20,275 nt of DNA from an uncultured Chromatiaceae bacterium (GCA_946482615.1 CAMLSF010000060.1:1-20275), one strand, 5' to 3'. Numbered from the stretch's first letter, positions 6,295 through 14,438 are shown. Notes: generated by a model not told the origin, from the letters alone. Made by a program: numbers and translations.

Positions 6295-8394
6295 ATGCCA
6301 AGCCTAAATTTTAAACTCTCTTTTCTTCTGCTCTCTTTAGGCTTTATTGCCTCTGTTCCTGTTGTTATGGCTGAGTCGGCAGAAGATCTTGAGCGTATCG
6401 AAGTGTTGTATCGGCAGGCTTATCGTGGTGATATTCCGGCTCAGTCTTTACCTCAGTCCATTACAGTGATCGACAAAAGTGTATTGCAAGACAATGCCTT
6501 AACACGTTTTCAGGACGCTCTGGATTTTTCGGCCAGCATTTCCCGGCAGAATAACGGCGGCGGTTTATGGGATAGTTTTTCGCTGCGTGGTTTTCCCGGC
6601 AATGAAAACATGCCATCCGGTTATTTAATTAATGGTTTTAACGGTGGCCGTGGTTTTAGTGGCCACCGTGATTTATCCAATGTCGAATATGTGGAGATTT
6701 TAAAAGGGCCAGGTTCAGCACTTTATGGGCGTTCAGAGCCTGGTGGCACTATCAATGTCGTGACCCGCAAACCACAAAAACAGCAGGAAGGTTATCTGCA
6801 GCTTTCGACCGGTCGTTTTGATCAGCACAGAGTCGAAGCCGATTACACTAACGGCGTCAGCGATCATGTCGCTGTGCGTATCAATGGTGCAGTGCAGGAC
6901 TATGGCAGCTTCCGCGATTATGTCAGCAGTAAAAAACAGGTGTTTACCCCTTCAGTACGTATTGATCTGGATGATCAATCTGCCTTGTTATACGAGTTTG
7001 AATATCTGAAACAAGAGCAATTATTTGACCGCGGCATAGTGGTGCTAGATGGCGATTTTCATACAGTGCCACGCTCCCGTTATTTAGGTGAACCAGGTGA
7101 CGGCCCTACTGAAATTGAGGCCACTGGCCATCAGTTATCTTATGAAACCAGCCTGACAGACCACTGGTCTTTGTTGGCTGGTGTAGGTTATCGCGACTCG
7201 TCATTAAGCGGCTTTTCTTCAGATGCTGAGTTAGCCAAAGCCCGGCAGTCTTTGTTTGACGACGGCGAAACCTTAACCCGTCAGCGCCGTTACCGAGATT
7301 ATCAGGCCGAAGATACTTCTGTGCGTTTTGAGTTAAGTGGCCATCTGAATACAGTGGGCATTGTGCATCATCTGTTGATGGGCGCTGATGCCTATGATTA
7401 TGATTTATATACCTTATTGTCACGTTTTCGTGGTCCTAAAGGCACTTACGCTTTAGATATCTTTAACCCTGTGTATGGGGGGACAGCCACAGCACCTGCG
7501 CCTTTGTATGAAAATAAGGAAAGCCAAAAAGCCTGGGGTGTGTATCTGCAGGATCAAATGGATTTAACTCAACACTGGAAGTTACTGCTGGGATTGCGCT
7601 TTGACGATTATCAGCAGGATATTCAGGAGCTGTTAAAAGCCACCCGATCGGATAAAAGTGGCACTCAAGTCAGCCCCCGTATGGGTTTGGTGTATGAAGT
7701 CAACCCGCAGTTAAGTTTCTATGGTAGTTATTCTGAAGGTTTCCTGCCGTTAAGTGGCACTGACTACGCGGGCAACCCTTTTGAACCTGAGTTAAGTGAC
7801 TCTTATGAGATGGGAGCGAAATTCACCATTTCTGGTATCACAGGCACATTGGCATTTTTTGATGCGAAAAAATCCAATATCCTGACCTCAGATCCGGTCA
7901 ATGTCGGTTTTTCCGCCACTTTAGGTGAAGCCACCAGCCGCGGTATTGAGCTGGATTTACAAGGCGAGCTTACAGATCAGTTATCAGCTCAATTGTCTTA
8001 CGCCTTTTTGGATACCCAAACTGCCAACGACATGATTAATATCGATTGGGGCGTCAATGTGCCGGCCGGCAGTCGTCTGGTGAATATTCCTAAACACAAT
8101 GCCAGCCTGATGCTGACTCAATTGTTACCCTTAGGTTCAGTCGAAAGCCGTCTAGGTCTGCGTGTTAACCATGTAGCCAAACGCTTAGGCGATTCAGTCG
8201 ATAGCAGTTATATGCTGCCGTCCCATACTTTGTTTGGCCTGTCCTGGGCTGCTGATTTAGATCAGCACTGGAAAGCTCAACTGAATGTCGACAACCTGTT
8301 TGATAAGTTTTATATCCACAACTCCTATTCGGCGCTGTGGACTGTGCCTGGTGAACCACGTAGCTATCGTATGAGCCTGACCTATGCATTCTGA
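6295..8394 (+). CDS. TonB-dependent siderophore-type outer-membrane receptor
   Basis: A 699-residue outer-membrane receptor that would import a metal chelate using energy from TonB-ExbBD. A signal peptide is clear (MPSLNFKLSFLLLSLGF, cleavage after ...VMA, about residue 26). The plug follows with LPQSITVID, then SFSLRGFPG and VEILKGPGSALYGR, and GGTINVVTRKP, the hallmarks of the siderophore receptor class (FhuE/FpvA/FoxA-like). The rest is a 22-strand barrel ending in the aromatic YRMSLTYAF. There is no N-terminal STN domain, so it is not a signal transducer. The ATG at 6295 is chosen because the signal peptide starts there; the frame is open back to 6151 without leader features. It overlaps the downstream acyltransferase-like gene by 11 bases. 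The ligand is unknown; a Zur-like site in its promoter suggests a zinc-bearing metallophore as an alternative to iron. Confidence 0.92.
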   Translation: MPSLNFKLSFLLLSLGFIASVPVVMAESAEDLERIEVLYRQAYRGDIPAQSLPQSITVIDKSVLQDNALTRFQDALDFSASISRQNNGGGLWDSFSLRGFPGNENMPSGYLINGFNGGRGFSGHRDLSNVEYVEILKGPGSALYGRSEPGGTINVVTRKPQKQQEGYLQLSTGRFDQHRVEADYTNGVSDHVAVRINGAVQDYGSFRDYVSSKKQVFTPSVRIDLDDQSALLYEFEYLKQEQLFDRGIVVLDGDFHTVPRSRYLGEPGDGPTEIEATGHQLSYETSLTDHWSLLAGVGYRDSSLSGFSSDAELAKARQSLFDDGETLTRQRRYRDYQAEDTSVRFELSGHLNTVGIVHHLLMGADAYDYDLYTLLSRFRGPKGTYALDIFNPVYGGTATAPAPLYENKESQKAWGVYLQDQMDLTQHWKLLLGLRFDDYQQDIQELLKATRSDKSGTQVSPRMGLVYEVNPQLSFYGSYSEGFLPLSGTDYAGNPFEPELSDSYEMGAKFTISGITGTLAFFDAKKSNILTSDPVNVGFSATLGEATSRGIELDLQGELTDQLSAQLSYAFLDTQTANDMINIDWGVNVPAGSRLVNIPKHNASLMLTQLLPLGSVESRLGLRVNHVAKRLGDSVDSSYMLPSHTLFGLSWAADLDQHWKAQLNVDNLFDKFYIHNSYSALWTVPGEPRSYRMSLTYAF

Positions 8395-9535
8395 TCAAGC
8401 CTTTATCCGTAGTCGTATCCAAAGCATCGATATGATGCGGGGTCTGGTGATGCTGATTATGTTGCTGGACCATGTACGGGAGCGGTTTTTTTATCATCTG
8501 CAGGTGTCCGATCCTATGGATCTGGACAGCACTTCGGCTGGTTTGTTTTTTAGTCGTTTTGCTGCGCATTTATGTGCACCGGTGTTTGTGTTTTTAACTG
8601 GTTTGTCGGCCTGGTTATATGCCAATCCGGCCGATGGACCAGCACGCTCTGCCCGTAGCTTCCTGCTGAAAAGGGGGCTGTTTTTAATAGCGCTGGAAGT
8701 TACCGTCATCAATTTTTCCTGGATGGGCTCTTATCACACCCTCTGGTTGCAGGTGATTTGGGCTATTGGCCTGAGTATGGTGCTGCTGGCGCTGTTACTG
8801 CAGTGGCCAAAAGCTCTGTTGGCACTATTGGGTTTTGGTATTGTGTTTGGTCATAACCTGCTGACGCCCGTCAGTTTTCAGCCGGATGAATGGGGCTACA
8901 GCTTATGGACCATTTTGCATGACCGTAATTTCTTAGTCAGTGAAGGGGCTGTGAAAATCAAAGCCAGTTATCCGGTTTTACCCTGGATAGGTGTGATTAT
9001 TCTGGGCTATCTGGCTGGGCCTTTGTACAGTAAAAACATGTCTGCAGAGCACAGAGGCGGCTTGTTGTTACAATTAGGAGCTGGCTGTCTGCTGCTCTTT
9101 GTGCTGCTGCGTGGTTTGAATATCTACGGTGAAACGCTTGACTGGCAGCTTTATCCGGATCAAGTCACCAGCCTGATGTCGATACTGAATCTGACTAAGT
9201 ATCCGCCGTCATTAAATTATCTGCTGGTGACTTTAGGTTTGATGTTTGTACTGCTGTTTGCTCTGGAAAAATCACAAGGCAACTGGACTCAGGTGTTGGT
9301 GAACTTTGGTTCGGCGCCAATGTTTTTCTACATACTGCATTTGTATGTCTTGCTGGTGCTGTACCAAATTGTATTGGCTCTGGTTGGGCCTAATCAGGGC
9401 GAATTATTTGCGGTGGATCATTTGGGCTGGATTTGGCTGATCACGGCGCTGTTAGCTGCAGTGCTGTATTACCCAACCAAATGGTTTTCTTTGTACAAAA
9501 AACGCAGCCAGCAGGCCTGGATCCGTTATTTGTAA
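8384..9535 (+). CDS. DUF1624 / HGSNAT-like multi-span membrane acyltransferase
   Basis: A 383-residue integral membrane protein related to the catalytic domain of heparan-alpha-glucosaminide N-acetyltransferase, which moves acetyl groups from cytosolic acetyl-CoA across a membrane onto a sugar amine. The family block is at the N-terminus: RIQSIDMMRGLVMLIMLLDH (11-30), with the conserved Asp29-His30, then HLCAPVFVFLTG. Later landmarks are YPVLPWIGVIILGYLAGPLY, LTKYPPSLNYLLVTLG and FGSAPMFFYILHLY. About ten hydrophobic segments are visible. The ATG at 8384 lies inside the last codons of the receptor gene (11-base overlap), so the two are translationally coupled and probably function together, perhaps in processing the imported compound or the envelope. 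The stop is one base from the stop of zapE on the other strand. Bacterial members have no settled function. Confidence 0.82.
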   Translation: MHSDQAFIRSRIQSIDMMRGLVMLIMLLDHVRERFFYHLQVSDPMDLDSTSAGLFFSRFAAHLCAPVFVFLTGLSAWLYANPADGPARSARSFLLKRGLFLIALEVTVINFSWMGSYHTLWLQVIWAIGLSMVLLALLLQWPKALLALLGFGIVFGHNLLTPVSFQPDEWGYSLWTILHDRNFLVSEGAVKIKASYPVLPWIGVIILGYLAGPLYSKNMSAEHRGGLLLQLGAGCLLLFVLLRGLNIYGETLDWQLYPDQVTSLMSILNLTKYPPSLNYLLVTLGLMFVLLFALEKSQGNWTQVLVNFGSAPMFFYILHLYVLLVLYQIVLALVGPNQGELFAVDHLGWIWLITALLAAVLYYPTKWFSLYKKRSQQAWIRYL

Positions 9536-9536
9536 C

Positions 9537-10664
9537 TCAGGATAGAGCAACTGCTGCGGTTTGGTTCAGATCAGCCGCAGCAACTTGCCACTGCTGCATT
9601 TCATATAAACGTGACTCGCAGCGGGCAAAAGCAAATTCCAGCTGTTTCGCCTGATACAGCTGTGAAATTGCGACAGCAGAGCTCAGCAGCAATAAACAGC
9701 CTCTGTCATAACATTCATCCACCAGGGCAATAAAACGCCGGGCTTCATTGTCCAGCTTGCTGATATAAATATCCTGATACTCACGCTGATAACTGTCTTC
9801 CACACCATGCAAAATAGCAGTGTCCGACACAGCGCTGAATTGTGGTACATCAAGCACAGCTATGGCCTTATAGCTGGCTGCCAGCTGCATATAATCCAGT
9901 TGACTGCGGGGTCCTGAGCAGAGCGCCATAAAATCAAAGCCTATGATCCGGTCGTTACTCCAGAGCGCCGGAAAACTCCGTCCGAACAAGGCGAAGTCGG
10001 GCAGGGGCTGAACTTCTCCAAACAGCTCTTGCGCCTGCTGTTTTAGCTCTGCTGCAGTGCCGCCTTGCTGGTAATACCGCATAGGGTTTTGTTTTAACCG
10101 TCTGTAATCTATACCGTTATCCAAAGCTAACACCCGGCAGTGCTGGCGCAGCAAATCAATGGTGGGTAAAAAACGCTGTCGTTGCAGACCATTTTTATAC
10201 AGATCTTCAGGCAATGCGTTGGAGGTGGTGACCAGCACAACACCCTGTTGAAATAAATAACGCCAGAGGATGCCAAGCAACATGGCATCGCCTATGTCGT
10301 TAACAAAAAACTCGTCAAAACACAGCACCTGGTACTTTAATGCCCAGTCTCGGGCTATCTGTAATAAAGGGTCGGCTTCACCCTGATGCTGTTTGAGTTC
10401 CTGATGCACCAGTGCCATAAAATGATGAAAATGCAGCCGGGTTTTGGCCTTTACAGGCAGCTGCTGATAAAACAAATCCATCAGCATGGTTTTGCCACGA
10501 CCTACAGGTCCGTTGATATATACACCCAAAGCCGGGGTGCCGGAGCACAGCTGATCTGTCAGTTGCTGCAGCGCTAACACCGCCTGATACTGTGGCTCGT
10601 CATACAACAACAGGCCCTGCTGGACCTGTTGCTGATAAAGCGAGGTTAAGGACTCTGGACTCAA
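9537..10664 (-). CDS. zapE: Cell division AFG1-like ATPase ZapE
   Basis: A cytoplasmic P-loop ATPase that in E. coli associates with the Z-ring and supports division under low oxygen or heat; the mitochondrial relative is AFG1/LACE1. The motifs are Walker A GPVGRGKT (52-59), Walker B VLCFDEFFVND (113-123) and a sensor-like LVTTSNALPEDLY. The start is set at the TTG at 10664 within a TTGA overlap with the stop of the upstream S9 peptidase gene: this gives 375 residues, the same length as E. coli ZapE, and an N-terminus (SPESLTSLYQQQV) that matches the family opening. The frame is open further upstream to 10700 but that would overlap the peptidase by 40 bases. Translation is probably coupled to the peptidase. 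Its 3' end is one base from the convergent DUF1624 gene. Confidence 0.93.
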   Translation of the reverse strand: MSPESLTSLYQQQVQQGLLLYDEPQYQAVLALQQLTDQLCSGTPALGVYINGPVGRGKTMLMDLFYQQLPVKAKTRLHFHHFMALVHQELKQHQGEADPLLQIARDWALKYQVLCFDEFFVNDIGDAMLLGILWRYLFQQGVVLVTTSNALPEDLYKNGLQRQRFLPTIDLLRQHCRVLALDNGIDYRRLKQNPMRYYQQGGTAAELKQQAQELFGEVQPLPDFALFGRSFPALWSNDRIIGFDFMALCSGPRSQLDYMQLAASYKAIAVLDVPQFSAVSDTAILHGVEDSYQREYQDIYISKLDNEARRFIALVDECYDRGCLLLLSSAVAISQLYQAKQLEFAFARCESRLYEMQQWQVAAADLNQTAAVALS

Positions 10665-12694
10665 TCTGTCGGACCCGCTGGTACATAACGTTGTAACCAA
10701 CTGGTGAATTCGTTAAACCAGAAAATGGAGTTATTAGGTTTTAAAATCCAGTGATTTTCATTCGGGAAGTACACCAGACGGGCATCTAAGCCTTTGCCTT
10801 TATAAACACCATAAATCTCCAGGCCCTGAGTCACAGGCACACGGTAATCCAGCTCACCATGCATAATCAGCATTGGAGTGACAAACTTATCGGCAAACAA
10901 AGCCGGGTTCCACTGCTGCATCACCTCTAACCCACTCCATGGCGCTCCGCCATAAGCATGCACTCTGTGTGTGGTGGCGTCCGAAGCAAACTGGCCCATC
11001 AGGTTGTACACACCGGCATGGTTAATCAGGGCTTTGTATCTGTCGGTATGGCCTGCAATCCAACTCACCAGATAACCACCATAACTGCCACCGGCTGCAG
11101 CTAAACGGGTTGCGTCGATAAATCCACGCGACAGCATATAATCCACTGCAGCTTCACTATCCATAAAAGGTTTCACCGGGTGCTCACCATGAATAGATTC
11201 AGCAAAAGCCTGGCCAAAACTGGTTGAACCGTGGAAGTTCGGCTGGATCACCACATAACCTGCAGCGGCAAAGACCTGCGAGTTCCAGCGGTAACTAAAA
11301 CTGTCGCCTGAATAGCTGTGAGGGCCACCATGTAATACGTTTAGCAGAGGCCATTTTTTGTTAGGGTCAAAGTTCGGCGGGTAAGTGATATAAGCCTGCA
11401 CCAGTTTGCCATCAGCCCCGGCAAAACTGACATCTTCTGTTTTGCCCCAACTGATGTTTTGCTGCAGTTCGGTATTCAAACGGCTCAACTGCTTTAAGGT
11501 GCGGCCTTTATTGTCCAGCGCATAGACTTCCGGCATCTGGTTCATGCTGTGCTGCACCAGATACACTTGTTGCTGTTGGCCAATTTGTACCTGGCTAATA
11601 TCAGCCTGACGCAAAATCTGTTTTACCTGACCACCGGCCAAAGGCATGCTGTACAAGGCTGATTTGGCTTTATCGGCGGCCCGGAAATACAAAGTACCGT
11701 TGTTGCCAAATTCCCAGTCATCGACCGAAATATCCCAGTCCTGGGTCAGATTAGTTTTTTGCTGGGGTTTAAAATCAAAGCGGATCAGCTGGTTATTATC
11801 CGAGGTAAAAAAGGTGCTGCGCTGCGCACCATAGACCAGACTTTTGCCATCAGGGCTGAATTTGGGATTGTTGTCACTGGCTGGGTTGTCGGCAGTGATA
11901 TTGACGAACTGGCCTGAACCATCAGTTTTAATCAGCAAAATATCGTGATTCAGCTGATCAAAAGGAGGGGCGCTGGTCACAGCACTGACAGCTATCTGGC
12001 GGCCATCGGCAGAGATATCAAATTCAGCATCCCCATCCAGGCTAAACCAACGATCCCAGCCCGGTGTTAAGTCAGCAATTTCGCCTGTGTGAATATTAAT
12101 ACTGAATAAATGCGGGTAGCTGTCATCGGTCAGCCAGTGATCCCAGTATCTGTAGACTCTGTTTTCGGTGACCCGGGCAGTGACTTTATTATCTTTTTTC
12201 TGTTTTAACTGTTCAGCTAAAGCAGCAAAGTCACCATTAAAACCTTTAGGCACATTAGCCAGAAACAAAATACGCTGGCCATCCGGAAACCATTTCGGCT
12301 GCTGCACTGCTACAGGTAACTTAGTTAAAGCTTTGGCTTCACCACCTGTTAAAGGCAATAAAAACAGCTGATTATGCTCATTACCACGTTTGGAGACAAA
12401 CACCAGCTGACGGCCATCAGGGCTCCAGGCTGGCGCAGTATCTGAGTCCGGGTGCTGAGTTAAAGCAGTCAGTTGTTGGGTGCGCAAATCCAGAATATGA
12501 ATATCGGCATTACCTTTATCGGCGGCCAGATCATAACGGGTGACGGTCAACGCCAGTTGCTGACCGCCTGGGGATAAGGTCATAGCGCCGGGTCGTGCCA
12601 CTTGCCATAAATGTTGGGCTGTTAAAGGTTCTGGTGCGGCCTGAGCAGCACCTGCCGCCACAACCATCATCAGGGCTGAAAGACTAAATTTCAT
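10661..12694 (-). CDS. Secreted S9-family (prolyl oligopeptidase) peptidase
   Basis: A 677-residue serine peptidase exported by a signal peptide (MKFSLSALMMVVAAGAAQA, cleaved before APEP). Residues about 25-400 form a TolB/WD40-like beta-propeller, with repeated PAWSPDGRQLVFVS- and PKFSPDGKSLVYGA-type blades. The alpha/beta-hydrolase domain follows, with LLNVLHGGPHS as the oxyanion region and GGSYGGYL around the nucleophile Ser537. Asp616 (HGELDYRVP) and His648 (NENHWI) complete the triad in the usual order and spacing. It would cleave short peptides, as dipeptidyl or acylaminoacyl peptidases do. The ATG at 12694 is preferred because AAAGGCGAG precedes it and the signal peptide starts there. 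It is the first gene of a two-gene unit with zapE. The pairing looks accidental rather than functional, since one protein is periplasmic and the other cytoplasmic. Confidence 0.93.
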   Translation of the reverse strand: MKFSLSALMMVVAAGAAQAAPEPLTAQHLWQVARPGAMTLSPGGQQLALTVTRYDLAADKGNADIHILDLRTQQLTALTQHPDSDTAPAWSPDGRQLVFVSKRGNEHNQLFLLPLTGGEAKALTKLPVAVQQPKWFPDGQRILFLANVPKGFNGDFAALAEQLKQKKDNKVTARVTENRVYRYWDHWLTDDSYPHLFSINIHTGEIADLTPGWDRWFSLDGDAEFDISADGRQIAVSAVTSAPPFDQLNHDILLIKTDGSGQFVNITADNPASDNNPKFSPDGKSLVYGAQRSTFFTSDNNQLIRFDFKPQQKTNLTQDWDISVDDWEFGNNGTLYFRAADKAKSALYSMPLAGGQVKQILRQADISQVQIGQQQQVYLVQHSMNQMPEVYALDNKGRTLKQLSRLNTELQQNISWGKTEDVSFAGADGKLVQAYITYPPNFDPNKKWPLLNVLHGGPHSYSGDSFSYRWNSQVFAAAGYVVIQPNFHGSTSFGQAFAESIHGEHPVKPFMDSEAAVDYMLSRGFIDATRLAAAGGSYGGYLVSWIAGHTDRYKALINHAGVYNLMGQFASDATTHRVHAYGGAPWSGLEVMQQWNPALFADKFVTPMLIMHGELDYRVPVTQGLEIYGVYKGKGLDARLVYFPNENHWILKPNNSIFWFNEFTSWLQRYVPAGPTD

Positions 12695-12732
12695 ACAGAC
12701 TCGCCTTTGTTCAATCAAAGCAATAAGTTGAC

Positions 12733-12748
12733 GCTAGCATAGGCTAGC
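12733..12748. repeat. GCTAGC inverted repeat in the S9 peptidase leader
   Basis: Two copies of the self-complementary GCTAGC (12733-12738 and 12743-12748) surround ATAG, about 40 bases upstream of the S9 start codon and just downstream of its likely -10 box TATAGT (12757-12752 on the minus strand, no convincing -35). It could be a regulator site or a leader hairpin. Confidence 0.35.
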
Positions 12749-12850
12749 AGCACTATAAATAAAACCCTGATGAATGAAGGATAATTCAGGATTAAGCTGA
12801 GTTTCTAACACAGAGTTCAGCAAAATAAAGGTTGTTGTTTAAGCCGGAGC

Positions 12851-12856
12851 TATACT
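12851..12856 (+). promoter_or_regulatory. Possible -10 box of the 38-codon gene
   Basis: TATACT (five of six to consensus) lies 31 bases before the small gene's start codon. The only -35-like sequence (TTGTTG, 12832-12837) is too close at 13 bases, so the promoter would need an activator or lie elsewhere. Confidence 0.3.
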
Positions 12857-12887
12857 TAACAGGCCATAAGTAACACCGGAGGTCTGT

Positions 12888-13004
12888 ATGCTTAGTCGTG
12901 AATTCTGGCAAACCTTTGTACAATTGCTGAGTTTTAATGGCTATATTCTGCCGGACGAACTGCACTATTATCCGTCTGAACCTTCAGCGGAAAAGGAGCA
13001 ATAG
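12888..13004 (+). CDS. Small 38-residue protein of unknown function
   Basis: A short frame that I do not recognise: it begins MLSREFWQTFVQLLSFNGY and ends in SAEKEQ. The case for a real gene is the near-perfect ribosome binding site GGAGGT, placed six bases before the ATG, a TATACT box at a fitting distance upstream, and the fact that it fills the only sizeable non-coding stretch of the region without overlapping a neighbour. The first 22 residues would form an amphipathic, aromatic-rich helix (Phe, Trp, Leu), and the tail is acidic and proline-containing; there is no signal peptide, no cysteine and no true membrane span. It is divergent from the S9 peptidase and convergent with the GAF-domain gene, whose stop lies 41 bases away. 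A regulatory peptide or protein-binding small protein is possible, but nothing in the sequence says which. Confidence 0.65.
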   Translation: MLSREFWQTFVQLLSFNGYILPDELHYYPSEPSAEKEQ

Positions 13005-13045
13005 GAAAGAGCCTGGTCCCTGTTGTTTTGACTGGAATAAACAAT

Positions 13046-14266
13046 TTAACAGCTCGTTGCCAGCTCCTCTGTTATCTGAGTTAAATACAGGCTGATCTGT
13101 AGTTTTTCTGTATTTTCTTCCTGTTGCAGTTTTACGCCAGATAACTTCGCCAGATACAGGCTGAATACCCAAAAAGGTTCAGTCGTATTGTCTTCTGCTT
13201 TAGTGTCTTGTCGCCATGGATACAACAAGATCCAGCTGAGTTGCAGCTGGGTTCCCTGTTGTTCTGTGCACATACAAAGTTCAGGGGTACGGCTGATGCT
13301 ATGGGTCAGCAAATAGCAGCTTAAAGCACAACACAACAATTCCAGTATTTGAGATGGTAGTGAACATGCCAGTGTTGGCGGGATACTGGATGAAATTTTT
13401 GGGGTGGCTTTGAGCAATAAAGACGCCCGATAAGCCCCACGCTCTGCCAAATCAATCACTTTACTGCTTTTCTGTGGCTGGGCCTGCACCGCGGTCAGTT
13501 TTTCCAGCATTTCAGACAACACAGCCCAGCACAAAGCCTGTTGTTTCAGTTGCTGCAGGCTGGGTTTGAGTAAGGGCAAGGTCAGCTTATGCTCTGGCTG
13601 TAGCAATCGACTGTACATCAGTTGCAGCTGTTGTTGGCTCTGGTGCATTTGCTGTTGCAGCATTTGCATTAAATCAGCTAATAAATCAGAGAGTTGGGGA
13701 AGGTTATAATGAGATTGCTGTAACGACAACATCAACTGATGGTTGTAATTTTTTTCATCCTGCAGTTGTTGCTGCAGTTCAATATTTTGATCAAATAACG
13801 CCAAATCACCTTCAATGGCTTCTTTAAAGAGTTGCAGCAACTGAGTATGGTGCTCGTCCATAGGCCTGTTGAAATAATCCAGAATACAGATAGTGCCAAA
13901 CAAATGACCATCAGGCCAATACAAGGGGTAACCATGGTAAAACACCAGTCCCAAAGCCGCAGTAGGATTGTCATGCATCTCAGGTAGTTGGGTTGCGTCT
14001 GCTACATGCAGAGGCTTTTGTGTGCGCAGCACATTAGCGCAATAAGAGTTCAGTTGCAGCGGCATGGTCTGACTGGCAAAAAACGGATGTTTGCCATTGC
14101 TGTTGGTGACCTGCAACACCAGTTGGCTGCCATCCATTCTGTTGATCAAAGCACAAGGCACATCGGCCTGACGCGCTAATAAATCTATCATCAATTGCCA
14201 GTGACTGACAAAATGATCCAGCGTAAGCACCTGACCTGTTTGCACAGGGGAAGCTGTTGTCTGCAT
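13046..14266 (-). CDS. GAF-domain sensor with degenerate histidine-kinase-like core
   Basis: A 406-residue soluble protein. Residues about 20-155 are a GAF sensor domain of the type seen in signalling enzymes, ending in the block PDGHLFGTICILDYFNRPMD. A glutamine-rich coiled coil spans 160-220. The next part (about 175-260) has the look of a two-helix dimerisation hairpin, and 268-400 follows the order of strands and helices of a GHKL ATPase: KVIDLAERG, SQILELLCCALSCYLL where the N-box should be, ELCMCTEQQGTQLQLSW, and PFWVFSLYLAKLSGVKLQQ where the G-box region should be. The phosphorylatable histidine, the N-box asparagine and the glycine motifs are all missing, so it is probably not an active kinase. 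It is a lone gene, with no response regulator nearby, divergent from the nitroreductase. The GAF call is firm; the pseudo-kinase reading is inference. Confidence 0.8.
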   Translation of the reverse strand: MQTTASPVQTGQVLTLDHFVSHWQLMIDLLARQADVPCALINRMDGSQLVLQVTNSNGKHPFFASQTMPLQLNSYCANVLRTQKPLHVADATQLPEMHDNPTAALGLVFYHGYPLYWPDGHLFGTICILDYFNRPMDEHHTQLLQLFKEAIEGDLALFDQNIELQQQLQDEKNYNHQLMLSLQQSHYNLPQLSDLLADLMQMLQQQMHQSQQQLQLMYSRLLQPEHKLTLPLLKPSLQQLKQQALCWAVLSEMLEKLTAVQAQPQKSSKVIDLAERGAYRASLLLKATPKISSSIPPTLACSLPSQILELLCCALSCYLLTHSISRTPELCMCTEQQGTQLQLSWILLYPWRQDTKAEDNTTEPFWVFSLYLAKLSGVKLQQEENTEKLQISLYLTQITEELATSC

Positions 14267-14298
14267 GAACCTAACTCTGCTATCTGCTTGTTCTGTTT

Positions 14299-14328
14299 AG
14301 TATAAAGGCAATATTAGATTTTTGTCAG
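14299..14328 (-). promoter_or_regulatory. Predicted promoter of the GAF-domain gene
   Basis: On the minus strand CTGACA (14328-14323) and TATACT (14304-14299) each match consensus at five of six positions, with an 18-base spacer. The start codon at 14266 lies about 25 bases after the expected transcription start. Confidence 0.5.
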
Positions 14329-14432
14329 ATGAAAATTGTTAACGCAATCATGGGGGCGAATTCTCAGTTTGAAAATTCTTAAATGCCATAACTCAGACTG
14401 ATATCAACTAAGTAAATGGAAACACACCAGCG

Positions 14433-14438
14433 TATAAT
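14433..14438 (+). promoter_or_regulatory. Predicted -10 box of the nitroreductase gene
   Basis: A perfect TATAAT lies 43 bases before the start codon. No good -35 hexamer is present at 16-18 bases, so the promoter may rely on an activator. Confidence 0.4.

Noticed and set aside
8165..8569. Minus-strand open frame of 134 codons across the receptor/DUF1624 junction
   Set aside because: Antisense to two well-supported genes, low-complexity polar translation, no family resemblance.
10665..10700. Longer ZapE beginning at a TTG at 10700
   Set aside because: Would overlap the peptidase by 40 bases and lengthen the protein beyond the family's usual start.
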